A DNA stretch of 13,878 nt. Source: JANNHP01 sp031404455 (GTDB lineage Bacteria > Planctomycetota > JAJSAM01 > JAJVHW01). The notes beneath the pieces are model-generated. The model was not told where the DNA came from, did not search any database, and saw only the letters and a list, made by a program, of their open reading frames with translations. Positions 1-6,885 of this stretch are shown one piece after another (position 1 is the first letter of the stretch; each line of letters begins with the position of its first letter). The translations under genes and the position numbers were made by a program. Where the stretch lies: assembly GCA_031404455.1 (NCBI GenBank), contig JANNHP010000097.1, positions 1 through 13,878 on the forward strand, read 5' to 3'.

Positions 1-192
1 GCGGCGCACGTCGCGAAGTTCAAGTTCACCGGTGCGAACGGCAAGGGGACGATCGTCCTCGACTCGCTGACGCTCCCGGCGCTCGCCGACGGCGAGGCGC
101 ACCTCGGCGTCGAGCTGACCGTGGGGTCGCGGACCTGGTTCACGAGCGTGACGTCGTTCGAGCGCAAGGCGAACAGCTACTCGGTGCCGTGA
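1..192 (+). CDS. C-terminal fragment of an unidentified protein
   Basis: An open frame runs from the window edge to a TGA at 190-192 and gives the last 63 residues of a protein that begins outside the window. The residues alternate hydrophobic and polar (for example KFKFTG, TIVLDSLTLPAL, HLGVELTVG, TWFTSVTSF), as in a beta-sandwich or other beta-rich domain. There is no recognisable motif and no transmembrane segment in the visible part. It ends 24 bases before the stop of the converging response-regulator gene. That small gap holds a 5-bp GCGCG/CGCGC stem (198-202 with 209-213) that could weakly serve both genes as a terminator. Codon use matches the neighbours. The function cannot be given. 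A secreted or surface beta-rich protein is a guess from composition only. Confidence 0.6.
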   Translation, partial: AAHVAKFKFTGANGKGTIVLDSLTLPALADGEAHLGVELTVGSRTWFTSVTSFERKANSYSVP

Positions 193-216
193 GACCGGCG
201 CGACGGAGCGCGCGCG

Positions 217-2205
217 TCAGGCCTTCGTGCCGATCGGAGTCCCGTCGAGACGCGGCGCGAGGCGGTCCTCGGCGGTGAAGAGCGCGCTGATGGCCTCGGC
301 CGAGAGCGGACGGTGGAGCAGGAAGCCCTGCGCGAAGTCGCTGCCGAGCTCCTGCACGGCGGCGAACTGGGGCTCCGTCTCGACGCCTTCGATCGTCACG
401 CGGATGCCGAGCCGGTGCGCGACGGTGACGATCGCCTCGACGATCGACGCGGACACGTTCGACTGGCCGAGCGTCGTCACGAAGGCACGGTCGATCTTCA
501 CGACGTCGAGCGGGAAGCGCTGCAGGCACGAGAGCGACGAGTAGCCGGTGCCGAAATCGTCGAGGTGCAGCGTCACGCCGATGCGCTTCAGCGCGTCGAG
601 CTGGCGCAGCGCCGCGTCGACGTCGCCGATGATGGCCGATTCCGTGATCTCGAGACCGACGCGGTCCGCCGGGATGCCGGTGCGCTCGATGATGTCCCGG
701 ACGTCGGCAGCGAGGTTGATGTCGAGGAGCTGACGCCGCGACACGTTGACGTTGATCCTCAGGTCCTTCGCCGACGGGTTCGCCGCGCGGAGCGTCGCGA
801 GCTGCCGGCACGCCTCCTCGAGCAGCCACCGTCCGAGCGGGACGATGAGTCCCGTCTCCTCGGCGATCGGGATGAACTCGGCGGGCGAGCGGCGCGGGTA
901 GTCGGGGTGGTCCCAGCGCGCCAGCGCCTCGAGAGCCACGATCCGGCGCGTGCCCGCGTGGACGATCGGCTGGAACACGAGCGAGATGTGGTTCTTCGAG
1001 ACGGCGCGGCGCAGGTCGCTCTCGATGGCGAGCCGGCTCTTCGCCTCGATGTGCATCGCGGGGTCGAACATCGCGAAGCGAAGGCGCTGCGACTTCGCGC
1101 GGTACATCGCGGTGTCGGCGTCGCGAAGGAGCGCCTCGGCGCTCTCGCACTCCGGCGTCGCGACCGCGATCCCGGCGCTCGTCGAGAGCGCCACGCTCTG
1201 CACGCCGAGGTCGATCGGCTGCGCGAGCGACTGGAGCAGGCGGTCGGCGACGACGGCGGCGTCGGTGCCCTTCTTGATGCCGCCGAGGATCACGACGAAC
1301 TCGTCTCCGCCGAGGCGGGACGCGGAGTCCTCGTCGAGACGCGCGATGGCGTCGAGGCCGCGGAGTCCCTCGGAGAGGCGCTTGGCGACCTCGACGAGCA
1401 GCCGGTCGCCCATCTCGTGGCCGAAGCTGTCGTTCACGAGCTTGAAGTTGTCGATGTCGAGGAAGAGCACCGCGAACGACTTGTTCGCGTCGGTCCTGAG
1501 CCGCTCGAGCATTCCGTCGAGCCGCTCGGTGAGCCGCGCGCGGTTCGCGAGACCCGTCAGCGAGTCGTAGTAGGCGTGGCGGTGCAGGCGCGCCTCGGCC
1601 GCACGGCGCACCACGACCTCGCGCGCGAGCCCGGCGTTCGCGTCGGTCAGCTCGGCCGCGAGCCGCTTCGATTCCGACAGCTCGCGCGTCGCGACCCGTC
1701 CGAGCCGCCACTTCTCGCCGAGCGATCCGGCGAGCTGCCGCACCTCGGACGGATCGAACGGCTTCTTGAGCAGGAGCAGGCCGTCGGAGCGTCCGAGACG
1801 CGCGACGACCTGGTCCCACGAGCGGTCGGAGTACGCCGTCACCACGACGATCTGCACGTCGGGGTCCACGGCCCAGATGTGCTCGATCGTCTCGGCGCCG
1901 TCCCATCCGGGCGGCATCCGCATGTCCACGAACGCGACGGCGAAGCGGTTCCCGCGCGCGACCGACTCGACGACGAGGGCGTGCGCCTCCTGTCCCTGCG
2001 ATGCGTACGTGACGTCGCGCACGAGCTCCGGAGCGGGCTGGAGGATGGGAAGGTCCGACGGAGTTCCGAAGAGCGCGAGCTCCATCGTGTCGAGCTCCTG
2101 GGAGACGGGCGGCTCGCTCGTCTGGAGCACGGTGCGGTACGCGTCGCGGACCGAGGGCTCTTCGTCGACGACGAGGATCCGCAGAACGTTCGGTTCGATG
2201 CTCAT
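217..2205 (-). CDS. Response regulator with GGDEF and EAL domains (cyclic-di-GMP synthesis and breakdown)
   Basis: This is a 662-residue protein. An N-terminal receiver domain (about 8-165) has the acidic start VVDEE, phosphoacceptor Asp94 in VDMRMPPGWDG, Thr123 in VVTAY and a Lys in LKKPF (147-148). A linker with coiled-coil character (about 170-208) leads to a GGDEF domain (about 209-380) with an intact GGDEF at 299-303, then an EAL domain (about 390-645). The EAL domain keeps EALAR at 426, NVNVS, LEITES, DDFGTGYSS at 549, VKID and EGVET. Both catalytic domains therefore look active: diguanylate cyclase and cyclic-di-GMP phosphodiesterase. The position of the inhibitory RxxD site carries Leu instead of Arg. 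The receiver has an insertion of about 35 residues after its first helix. The start ATG (2203-2205) overlaps the kinase stop as ATGA, and GAGGAG lies 7-8 bases upstream, so it is translationally coupled to its probable partner kinase. The protein is cytosolic. Confidence 0.93.
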   Translation of the reverse strand: MSIEPNVLRILVVDEEPSVRDAYRTVLQTSEPPVSQELDTMELALFGTPSDLPILQPAPELVRDVTYASQGQEAHALVVESVARGNRFAVAFVDMRMPPGWDGAETIEHIWAVDPDVQIVVVTAYSDRSWDQVVARLGRSDGLLLLKKPFDPSEVRQLAGSLGEKWRLGRVATRELSESKRLAAELTDANAGLAREVVVRRAAEARLHRHAYYDSLTGLANRARLTERLDGMLERLRTDANKSFAVLFLDIDNFKLVNDSFGHEMGDRLLVEVAKRLSEGLRGLDAIARLDEDSASRLGGDEFVVILGGIKKGTDAAVVADRLLQSLAQPIDLGVQSVALSTSAGIAVATPECESAEALLRDADTAMYRAKSQRLRFAMFDPAMHIEAKSRLAIESDLRRAVSKNHISLVFQPIVHAGTRRIVALEALARWDHPDYPRRSPAEFIPIAEETGLIVPLGRWLLEEACRQLATLRAANPSAKDLRINVNVSRRQLLDINLAADVRDIIERTGIPADRVGLEITESAIIGDVDAALRQLDALKRIGVTLHLDDFGTGYSSLSCLQRFPLDVVKIDRAFVTTLGQSNVSASIVEAIVTVAHRLGIRVTIEGVETEPQFAAVQELGSDFAQGFLLHRPLSAEAISALFTAEDRLAPRLDGTPIGTKA

Positions 2206-4124
2206 GTCGCGCTCCTCACGAGTTCGTCCTGCGCCGGGGCGGCGCGTTCGGGGACTGCGCCCGCCGGAAGGTCCAGGGTGAACACTGCGCCCTTGCCCGG
2301 TCCGTCGCTCTCCACCTTCAGCGACCCGCCCATCTCCCGCGCCGAGATGGCGCAGAAGTGGAGTCCGAAGCCGCGTCCGGTCCGCTTCGTCGAGAAACCG
2401 CTGGCGAAGATCCGGGCGAGGTCCGCCGCGGCGATGCCGCACCCGTTGTCGCGGACGACGATCCGCGCGCGGCCGCCGACGGTCTCGCCGCGCACCTCGA
2501 CCCGGCGCCCGGTCTCGCGCGAGAGCAGCGCCTCCTTCGCGTTCGTGAGGAGGTTGACGAGCACCTGCGCCAGTTTCGCCCGGTCCGCGACGACCACGGC
2601 CTCGCCGTCGATCTTGCGTTCCAGCTCGATCCCCTGCCGGCGGAACGTCGGTTCGACGAGCGCGCAGGCCGCGGAGACGGCCGTGAGCATGCGCATCGTC
2701 TCGGCGAGCGACGGCCCGTCGGCGAAGTCGCCCTGCCGGGCCACGATCTCCGCCGCGTGGCCGACCGCGCGCTGCAGTTTCTCCGCCTCGGCGATGAGTC
2801 CGTCGCGCTCGGCCTCGAGGGCACGGGACGCCTTCGCGAGGTACTCGGGCAGGAGACGGCCCCGCTCCGTCATGAGGAACCCGCCGATGTCGGCCTTGTG
2901 CTCTTCGAGCAGCGCGGTCGCGCGGAGGATCCCGTTGGCGCGCGAGCGGCGGAGCGTGGTGCCGATCGCATCCGCGGACACGTTGACGCTCGTCAGCACG
3001 TTGCCCGCGTTGTGCAGGACCCCGCGCGCGACGTCGGCCATGCCGGCGCGGCGGGCGACGTCGCTGAACTGCTCGCGCGATTCCGCGAGCCGTCCGACCA
3101 TCTCGTCGAACGCGGTCGCGAGCGTCCCGATCTCGTCGCCGCGCACGATCCCCGAGCGCGCCGCGAGGTCGCCGCTCGCGCCGATGCCGACCGCGTGGTC
3201 CGTGAGCCGGCGCAGCGGCGCCGCCACGGACGCGCCGAGCACGGAGATGAGCACGATGACCGTGATCGCCCCCGACACCGCGAGCGTCGCGGTGGCGATG
3301 TCGATCGTCTGGGCGCCCATGTTCGAGATGCTGCGCGGGAGATCCGCGCGAACGATCACCGCCGGCTTGCCGTACACGTCGTCCATGGTCCCGACGACGT
3401 GCAGCATGAGATCGGAGGCCTCGTGCACGAAGCCCTCGACCGATGCGTCGCCGCGACTGACTGCCGCGGCCGACACCGGATCCACCCTCTCGTCGCCGAT
3501 GTTCCAGGTGTGGAACCTGAGGCGCGCGGAGGGCCCGATGCCCTGCACCGTCTTCTCGCTGAGGAGCCGCCCGATGAGGATCCACCCCGCGGGAGGGCCC
3601 TTCTGCTCCGACGTGAGGATGGGCCGCGACGCCACCATCAAGGGACCGTGGCTCGTCGCGACGATGCCGCTCGCGGACTGCCTGTCCGACTTGCGCGGGA
3701 GCAGCGGATGGTCGGCGGGGAACCGGTCCCCTGGGAGCTCGGAGATCTCCATCGCCGAGGGCGTCTCGAAGTCGTACGCCCACCGGAAACGGACCGCGCC
3801 GTCCGCAGCGACGATCCACACCGCGCTCCAGCCGACGTTCTCCATCGCCGCGGCGTTGAAGTTCTGCGCGACGAACCCCGGGTTCTCGCCCTTCGCGAAC
3901 TCGTAGGTCTCGTCCCACGTCGCCCAGTCGCCGCAGGAGAGGGCGAGGTGCTGGATCTCCTTGCGCACGGCGTTCTCGCAGCGGTCCAGGTCCTCGACCG
4001 CCTGCTCGCGCTCGAGTTCGACGAAGCGCTCGTAGAGCACGCCTCGTTGCAGGGCGTAGCCCGCCGCGGTCGCGGTGAGCGACACGATGGACACGATCAG
4101 GGCGATCCTTGTGCGCAGCGTCAT
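2202..4124 (-). CDS. CHASE4-HAMP sensor histidine kinase
   Basis: This is a 640-residue membrane sensor kinase. TM1 lies at about 6-25. A periplasmic CHASE4-type domain at about 30-270 is recognised from CGDWATWDETYEF (64-76) followed by NPGFVAQNF. TM2 is at about 276-299 and is followed by a HAMP linker (300-352) with the AAPLRRLTDH start. The phosphoacceptor region carries His371 in GVLHNAGNVLTSVNVS, the H-box variant of one recognisable subgroup of kinases. The ATPase domain has an N-box (NLLTNAKEAL, 524-533), a G1 box (DNGCGI, 559-564) and a G2 box (GRGFGLHF). All catalytic motifs are present. The start is ATG 4122-4124, just before TM1. It has no clear Shine-Dalgarno sequence and no better in-frame start was found. 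It overlaps the downstream GGDEF/EAL regulator by four bases, so the two form a sensor/output pair. The ligand is unknown; CHASE4 domains have no general ligand. Confidence 0.93.
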   Translation of the reverse strand: MTLRTRIALIVSIVSLTATAAGYALQRGVLYERFVELEREQAVEDLDRCENAVRKEIQHLALSCGDWATWDETYEFAKGENPGFVAQNFNAAAMENVGWSAVWIVAADGAVRFRWAYDFETPSAMEISELPGDRFPADHPLLPRKSDRQSASGIVATSHGPLMVASRPILTSEQKGPPAGWILIGRLLSEKTVQGIGPSARLRFHTWNIGDERVDPVSAAAVSRGDASVEGFVHEASDLMLHVVGTMDDVYGKPAVIVRADLPRSISNMGAQTIDIATATLAVSGAITVIVLISVLGASVAAPLRRLTDHAVGIGASGDLAARSGIVRGDEIGTLATAFDEMVGRLAESREQFSDVARRAGMADVARGVLHNAGNVLTSVNVSADAIGTTLRRSRANGILRATALLEEHKADIGGFLMTERGRLLPEYLAKASRALEAERDGLIAEAEKLQRAVGHAAEIVARQGDFADGPSLAETMRMLTAVSAACALVEPTFRRQGIELERKIDGEAVVVADRAKLAQVLVNLLTNAKEALLSRETGRRVEVRGETVGGRARIVVRDNGCGIAAADLARIFASGFSTKRTGRGFGLHFCAISAREMGGSLKVESDGPGKGAVFTLDLPAGAVPERAAPAQDELVRSAT

Positions 4125-4204
4125 GGGGATGGACGGGGCCCCCCGCGGCCACAGGCCGAGGAGTACCTCAGACGTCCTTTCGGAATGAGAGGCGCCCCGT
4201 CTGT

Positions 4205-4230
4205 AGGCTCGCGTTCGGCAATGTGAGCCT
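4205..4230 (-). terminator. Weak hairpin downstream of the tryptophanase gene
   Basis: AGGCTC (4205-4210) and GAGCCT (4225-4230) can form a 6-bp stem with a 14-base loop, 17 bases after the tryptophanase stop in its direction of transcription. There is no T-run, so it is at best a weak intrinsic terminator or a processing hairpin. It lies in the 122-base gap before the kinase gene, where the promoter of the kinase/regulator operon is also expected. No convincing -35/-10 pair was seen there. Confidence 0.25.
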
Positions 4231-4246
4231 GAGGGGAGACTGCCCG

Positions 4247-5650
4247 CTATGCGGGAGTGCCGTACACGCCGCGCACCCAGTCGCCCTCGGGGCGAAACCG
4301 CGCCGTGAAGTGCGGCAGGTGCGGCGGGCGCTCGGTCATCTCGAAGCCGCGGAGGCTCGCCTTGCACTTCGCCACGTCCGCGGCGATCTCGATCATGCGA
4401 TCCACGTGGCTCTGCGTGTAGCGGCGGCGCGGCAGCGCGAGGCGGACGAGTTCCATCGCCGCGGGCGCGAAGCCGCCGTCCGGCGTGGGCTTGCCGAACA
4501 TCACGCTCCCGATCTCGCAGCAGCGGATGCCGCCCTCGAGGTAGAGCGCCACCACGAGCGCCTGCCCCGGGAATCCGCGCGGGGGGATGTGCGGCAGGAA
4601 GCTCTTCGCATCGATGTAGACCGCGTGGCCGCCGGGCGGCTGGACCGTGGGGAAGCCCGCGGCGTTCAGCCCCTGCGCGAGATAGCGCACGGTCGCGAGG
4701 CGGTACTCGAGATAGCGCTCGTCGAGCACCTCGCGCAGGCCCACCGCGAGCGCCTCGAGGTCGCGGGCGGCGCACCCGCCGTAGGTCGGGAAGCCCTCGG
4801 TGAGGATCAGCAGGTTCCGCGCGTTCCGCGCGAGTTCGTCGTCGCGCACCGCGAGAAAGCCGCCCATGTTGACGAGAGCGTCCTTCTTCCCGGAGACTGT
4901 GCACCCGTCGGCGAGGGAGAAGACCTCCTTCGCGATGTCGGAGGCGCTGCGCGACGCCTCGCCCGGCTCGCGCATCTTGATCATGTACGCATTCTCGGCG
5001 AACCGGCACGCGTCGACGATGAAGGGCACGCCCGCCTTGCGATACAGCGCCGCGACGGCGCGCAGGTTCGCGAGCGACACGGGCTGTCCGCCGCCCGTGT
5101 TGTTCGTGATCGTGACCATGCCGAGCGCCACGTTCCCGCGGTGCTCCGCGAGGTAGTGCTCGAGACGCTCGAGGTCGATGTTCCCCTTGAACGGGTAGTC
5201 CGAGGCCGGGTCCTTCGCCTCCTTGCAGACGAGGTCGTCCGCGATCCCGCCGAGGTACTCGATGTTCGCGCGCGTCGTGTCGAAGTGGTTGTTGCTCGGA
5301 ACGCGCTGCCCGCGCTTGACCGCGCACTGGAAGAGGATGCGCTCGGCCGCGCGGCCCTGGTGCGTCGGGATGACGTGCTTCATCCCGGTGAGGTCGTGGA
5401 CCACCTTCTCGAACTTCTTGAACGAGCGCGATCCGGCGTAGCTCTCGTCCGCGATCATCATCGCCGCCCACTGGGCGTCGCTCATCGCGGAGGTGCCGGA
5501 GTCCGTGAGCAGGTCGAACGTGACCTTCTCGGCGTCGAGGAGGAAGACGTTGAACCCCGCCTCCTCCATCCAGCCGAGACGTTCCTCGCGCGTGGTGAAC
5601 GCGATCGGCTCGACGGTCTTGATCTTGAACGGCTCGACGATGACTGGCAT
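4247..5650 (-). CDS. tnaA: Tryptophanase (tryptophan indole-lyase, PLP enzyme)
   Basis: This 467-residue protein aligns by eye along its whole length with the beta-eliminating lyase family. Tryptophanase splits tryptophan into indole, pyruvate and ammonia. Visible family motifs are LLTDSGT (47-53), PTHQGR (95-100), VDACRFAENAY (212-222) and the PLP-lysine motif SGKKD (Lys256). Tyrosine phenol-lyase is the close relative. Three family-discriminating positions favour tryptophanase: Asp124 in FDTT, where the tyrosine enzyme has Thr; Ile380 in CEIGS, where the tyrosine enzyme has Arg; and His447 in PHFTA, where the tyrosine enzyme has Phe. A 12-15 residue tail follows the usual C-terminus. The start ATG (5648-5650) matches the family N-terminus (PFKIKTVEPI) but has no clear Shine-Dalgarno sequence. 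No tnaC-like leader and no tryptophan permease lie beside it. The upstream neighbour is an RNA methyltransferase 44 bases away. Confidence 0.93.
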   Translation of the reverse strand: MPVIVEPFKIKTVEPIAFTTREERLGWMEEAGFNVFLLDAEKVTFDLLTDSGTSAMSDAQWAAMMIADESYAGSRSFKKFEKVVHDLTGMKHVIPTHQGRAAERILFQCAVKRGQRVPSNNHFDTTRANIEYLGGIADDLVCKEAKDPASDYPFKGNIDLERLEHYLAEHRGNVALGMVTITNNTGGGQPVSLANLRAVAALYRKAGVPFIVDACRFAENAYMIKMREPGEASRSASDIAKEVFSLADGCTVSGKKDALVNMGGFLAVRDDELARNARNLLILTEGFPTYGGCAARDLEALAVGLREVLDERYLEYRLATVRYLAQGLNAAGFPTVQPPGGHAVYIDAKSFLPHIPPRGFPGQALVVALYLEGGIRCCEIGSVMFGKPTPDGGFAPAAMELVRLALPRRRYTQSHVDRMIEIAADVAKCKASLRGFEMTERPPHLPHFTARFRPEGDWVRGVYGTPA

Positions 5651-5666
5651 CGCGTGACGGTAGTCG

Positions 5667-5681
5667 CCGGGCGGCGCCCGG
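5667..5681. other. 15-base perfect palindrome ahead of tnaA
   Basis: CCGGGCG-G-CGCCCGG is symmetric around one base and lies 17 bases upstream of the tryptophanase start. A second short inverted repeat, GTGACG-CT-CGTCAC, lies at about 5685-5698 and overlaps the methyltransferase stop. Together they could separate the two genes (a weak terminator or processing site) or bind a dimeric regulator. There is no T-run. Short GC palindromes arise easily in DNA this GC-rich, so the call is tentative. Confidence 0.3.
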
Positions 5682-5694
5682 AGTGTGACGCTCG

Positions 5695-6429
5695 TCACGT
5701 TCCGAGCTGGCGCAGACGCTCCACGGCGACGGCCGCGATCGCGGCCTGCACGTTGTAGGACGGGATGAATCCCGCCATCGGCACGCGCACGATCTCGTCG
5801 CACCGGGCGAGGACGCCGCGCGGCACGCCGCCGCGCTCGGCCCCGGCGACGAGCACGATCGGTCCGGCGAGGTCCGTCGCCCACGGCGCGCGCGATCCCG
5901 AGTCCTCCACGGCGACCACGCGCGTCCCCGCCGCGTGCGCGGCGTCGAGGACGCGATCCGCCGGGTCCCAGCGGACGGGCATGACGCGGTCGGCGCGCAT
6001 CGAAGCGCGCAGAGCCGTCCGCCGGTCCGCCGCGGTGAACTCGCCGTCGACGACGACGCCGTCCGCGCCCGAGACCTCCGCCGTGCGCAGCGCGAAGCCC
6101 GCGTTCGTCGGGTAGGCGATTCCCGCGAGGAGCCACGTCGCGCCGCGGCGTGCGATCAGTTCCGCGAGCGTCGCCCTCGGCGACGGCCCCGCGACGGCGA
6201 GCACCGCTGGCGGCGGATCGCCGCGCCCGAACCGCCTGAGCACCGAGGGGCCCACGACGTGGACGTTCGCGCCCGCGCGCCTCGCCTCGTCGACGACGGA
6301 CGCGACGCCTCGATCGGCGCCGAGCGCCGCTCGCGACACGAACACGGTCGCCACGGGTTCCCCCGCGCCGAGGGCGGCGGCGATCTCGCCGGGTCCGCAG
6401 AGCGCGCGGCGGACGGTTTCGCTGGTCAC
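5695..6429 (-). CDS. TrmH/SpoU-family RNA 2'-O-methyltransferase
   Basis: With the GTG start at 6427-6429 the protein has 244 residues. An N-terminal substrate-binding-like part (1-80, with alternating strands such as PVATVFVSR and NVHVVG) precedes a SpoU methylase (SPOUT knot) domain. The three SpoU motifs are visible: IAYPTNAGFALRTAEVSGAD (104-123), LVAGAERGGVPR with the following CDEIVRVPMAG (193-220), and PSYNVQAAIA (223-232). The last reads SYNV where SLNV is usual. The family methylates ribose 2'-OH in rRNA or tRNA using S-adenosylmethionine; the target nucleotide cannot be told from the sequence. An in-frame TTG at 6562-6564 would add 45 residues, but they look non-coding, span a 13-base repeat that is not a multiple of three, and lack a Shine-Dalgarno sequence. 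GTG is therefore preferred, though its own ribosome site is weak (GAGG about 15 bases upstream). Confidence 0.85.
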   Translation of the reverse strand: MTSETVRRALCGPGEIAAALGAGEPVATVFVSRAALGADRGVASVVDEARRAGANVHVVGPSVLRRFGRGDPPPAVLAVAGPSPRATLAELIARRGATWLLAGIAYPTNAGFALRTAEVSGADGVVVDGEFTAADRRTALRASMRADRVMPVRWDPADRVLDAAHAAGTRVVAVEDSGSRAPWATDLAGPIVLVAGAERGGVPRGVLARCDEIVRVPMAGFIPSYNVQAAIAAVAVERLRQLGT

Positions 6430-6498
6430 GGCGTCGTATTCCGTCCTCGGCGCGCCGGAAACGAAGCGGGCCCCCCGCCCGGAGGCGCGCGGCCCGTC

Positions 6499-6537
6499 GA
6501 TCTCCGTTGCTGATCTCCGTTGCAGATCTCCGTTCGT
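6499..6537. repeat. Three tandem copies of a 13-base repeat
   Basis: GATCTCCGTTGCT, GATCTCCGTTGCA and GATCTCCGTTCGT lie head to tail at 6499-6511, 6512-6524 and 6525-6537. They sit between the cold-shock gene and the methyltransferase gene. Read on the transcribed minus strand each copy holds AACGGAGATC, which contains a Shine-Dalgarno-like GGAG. The 13-base period argues against coding. Downstream in the transcript, GGGCC/GGCCC (about 6464-6495) can form an interrupted hairpin that might end the cspA message. Confidence 0.7.
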
Positions 6538-6580
6538 GTCCGGAGCGCTGCCCAGTGACGCCAAAGGGGGAGGCGGTCGA

Positions 6581-6784
6581 CTACTCGAGCGGGACGATGT
6601 TGGCGGCGCGGAGGCCCTTCTCGCCCTGCTCCACGTCGTACTGGACTTTCTGGCCCTCGCGCAGCGAGCGGAACCCGGAGACCTGGATCGCGCTGTAGTG
6701 GCAGAAGACTTCCTTGCCGTCGTCTCCCGCGATGAAGCCGTAGCCCTTCTCGTCCTTGAACCACTTCACCTTGCCCGTCGGCAT
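6581..6784 (-). CDS. Cold-shock domain protein (CspA family)
   Basis: This 67-residue protein has the usual length of the family. It is a single OB-fold that binds single-stranded RNA or DNA and acts as an RNA chaperone in the cytosol. Both nucleic-acid motifs are visible: RNP1 as KGYGFI (13-18) and RNP2 as VFCHYSAI (26-33, with Cys where Val is common). GKVKWF at the start and AANIVPLE at the end are also typical. The start ATG at 6782-6784 has a very strong ribosome site, GGGAGGAAG, ending 6 bases upstream. A leader of about 100 bases separates it from the sigma-factor stop. A weak -35/-10 pair on the minus strand (TTGCCG, 18 bases, TAGCGT) could start the message there, but the match is poor. 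The gene may be expressed alone or with the upstream sigma factor. Confidence 0.96.
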   Translation of the reverse strand: MPTGKVKWFKDEKGYGFIAGDDGKEVFCHYSAIQVSGFRSLREGQKVQYDVEQGEKGLRAANIVPLE

Positions 6785-6885
6785 CTGGTACTTCCTCCCT
6801 GAGCGGCCCCTCGAGGAACCGCCGAACGCCAAGTCCAAGCAACGCTACTTGCGGGCTCAGAACTACGGCAATAGCGGGACGGTTT

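Noticed and set aside
313..3906. A plus-strand open frame of about 1200 codons opposite the response-regulator and kinase genes
   Set aside because: It is antisense to two genes with intact domain motifs. Its translation is low-complexity and rich in Arg, Asp, Glu and Val, with no motif. Very high GC suppresses stops in shadow frames.
2206..4152. Upstream in-frame extension of the response regulator, which would make a protein of about 1300 residues
   Set aside because: The extension overlaps the whole kinase gene in another frame and is arginine-rich noise. The regulator's real start has a good ribosome site and an ATGA overlap with the kinase stop.
4247..5650. Tyrosine phenol-lyase as the identity of the PLP lyase
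   Set aside because: The tyrosine enzyme's Thr, Arg and Phe at the three discriminating positions are Asp, Ile and His here, as in tryptophanase.
4109..5758. Plus-strand open frame opposite tnaA
   Set aside because: Antisense shadow of a clear tryptophanase. No ribosome site or recognisable domain.
6499..6537. CRISPR-like array
   Set aside because: The units are 13 bases with no spacers and there are no cas genes. The same reasoning excludes the 24-base duplication at 12508-12555.
6430..6564. TTG start at 6564 for the RNA methyltransferase
   Set aside because: The added 45 residues span a 13-base tandem repeat, show no family similarity and have no Shine-Dalgarno sequence. GTG at 6429 begins right before the conserved domain.
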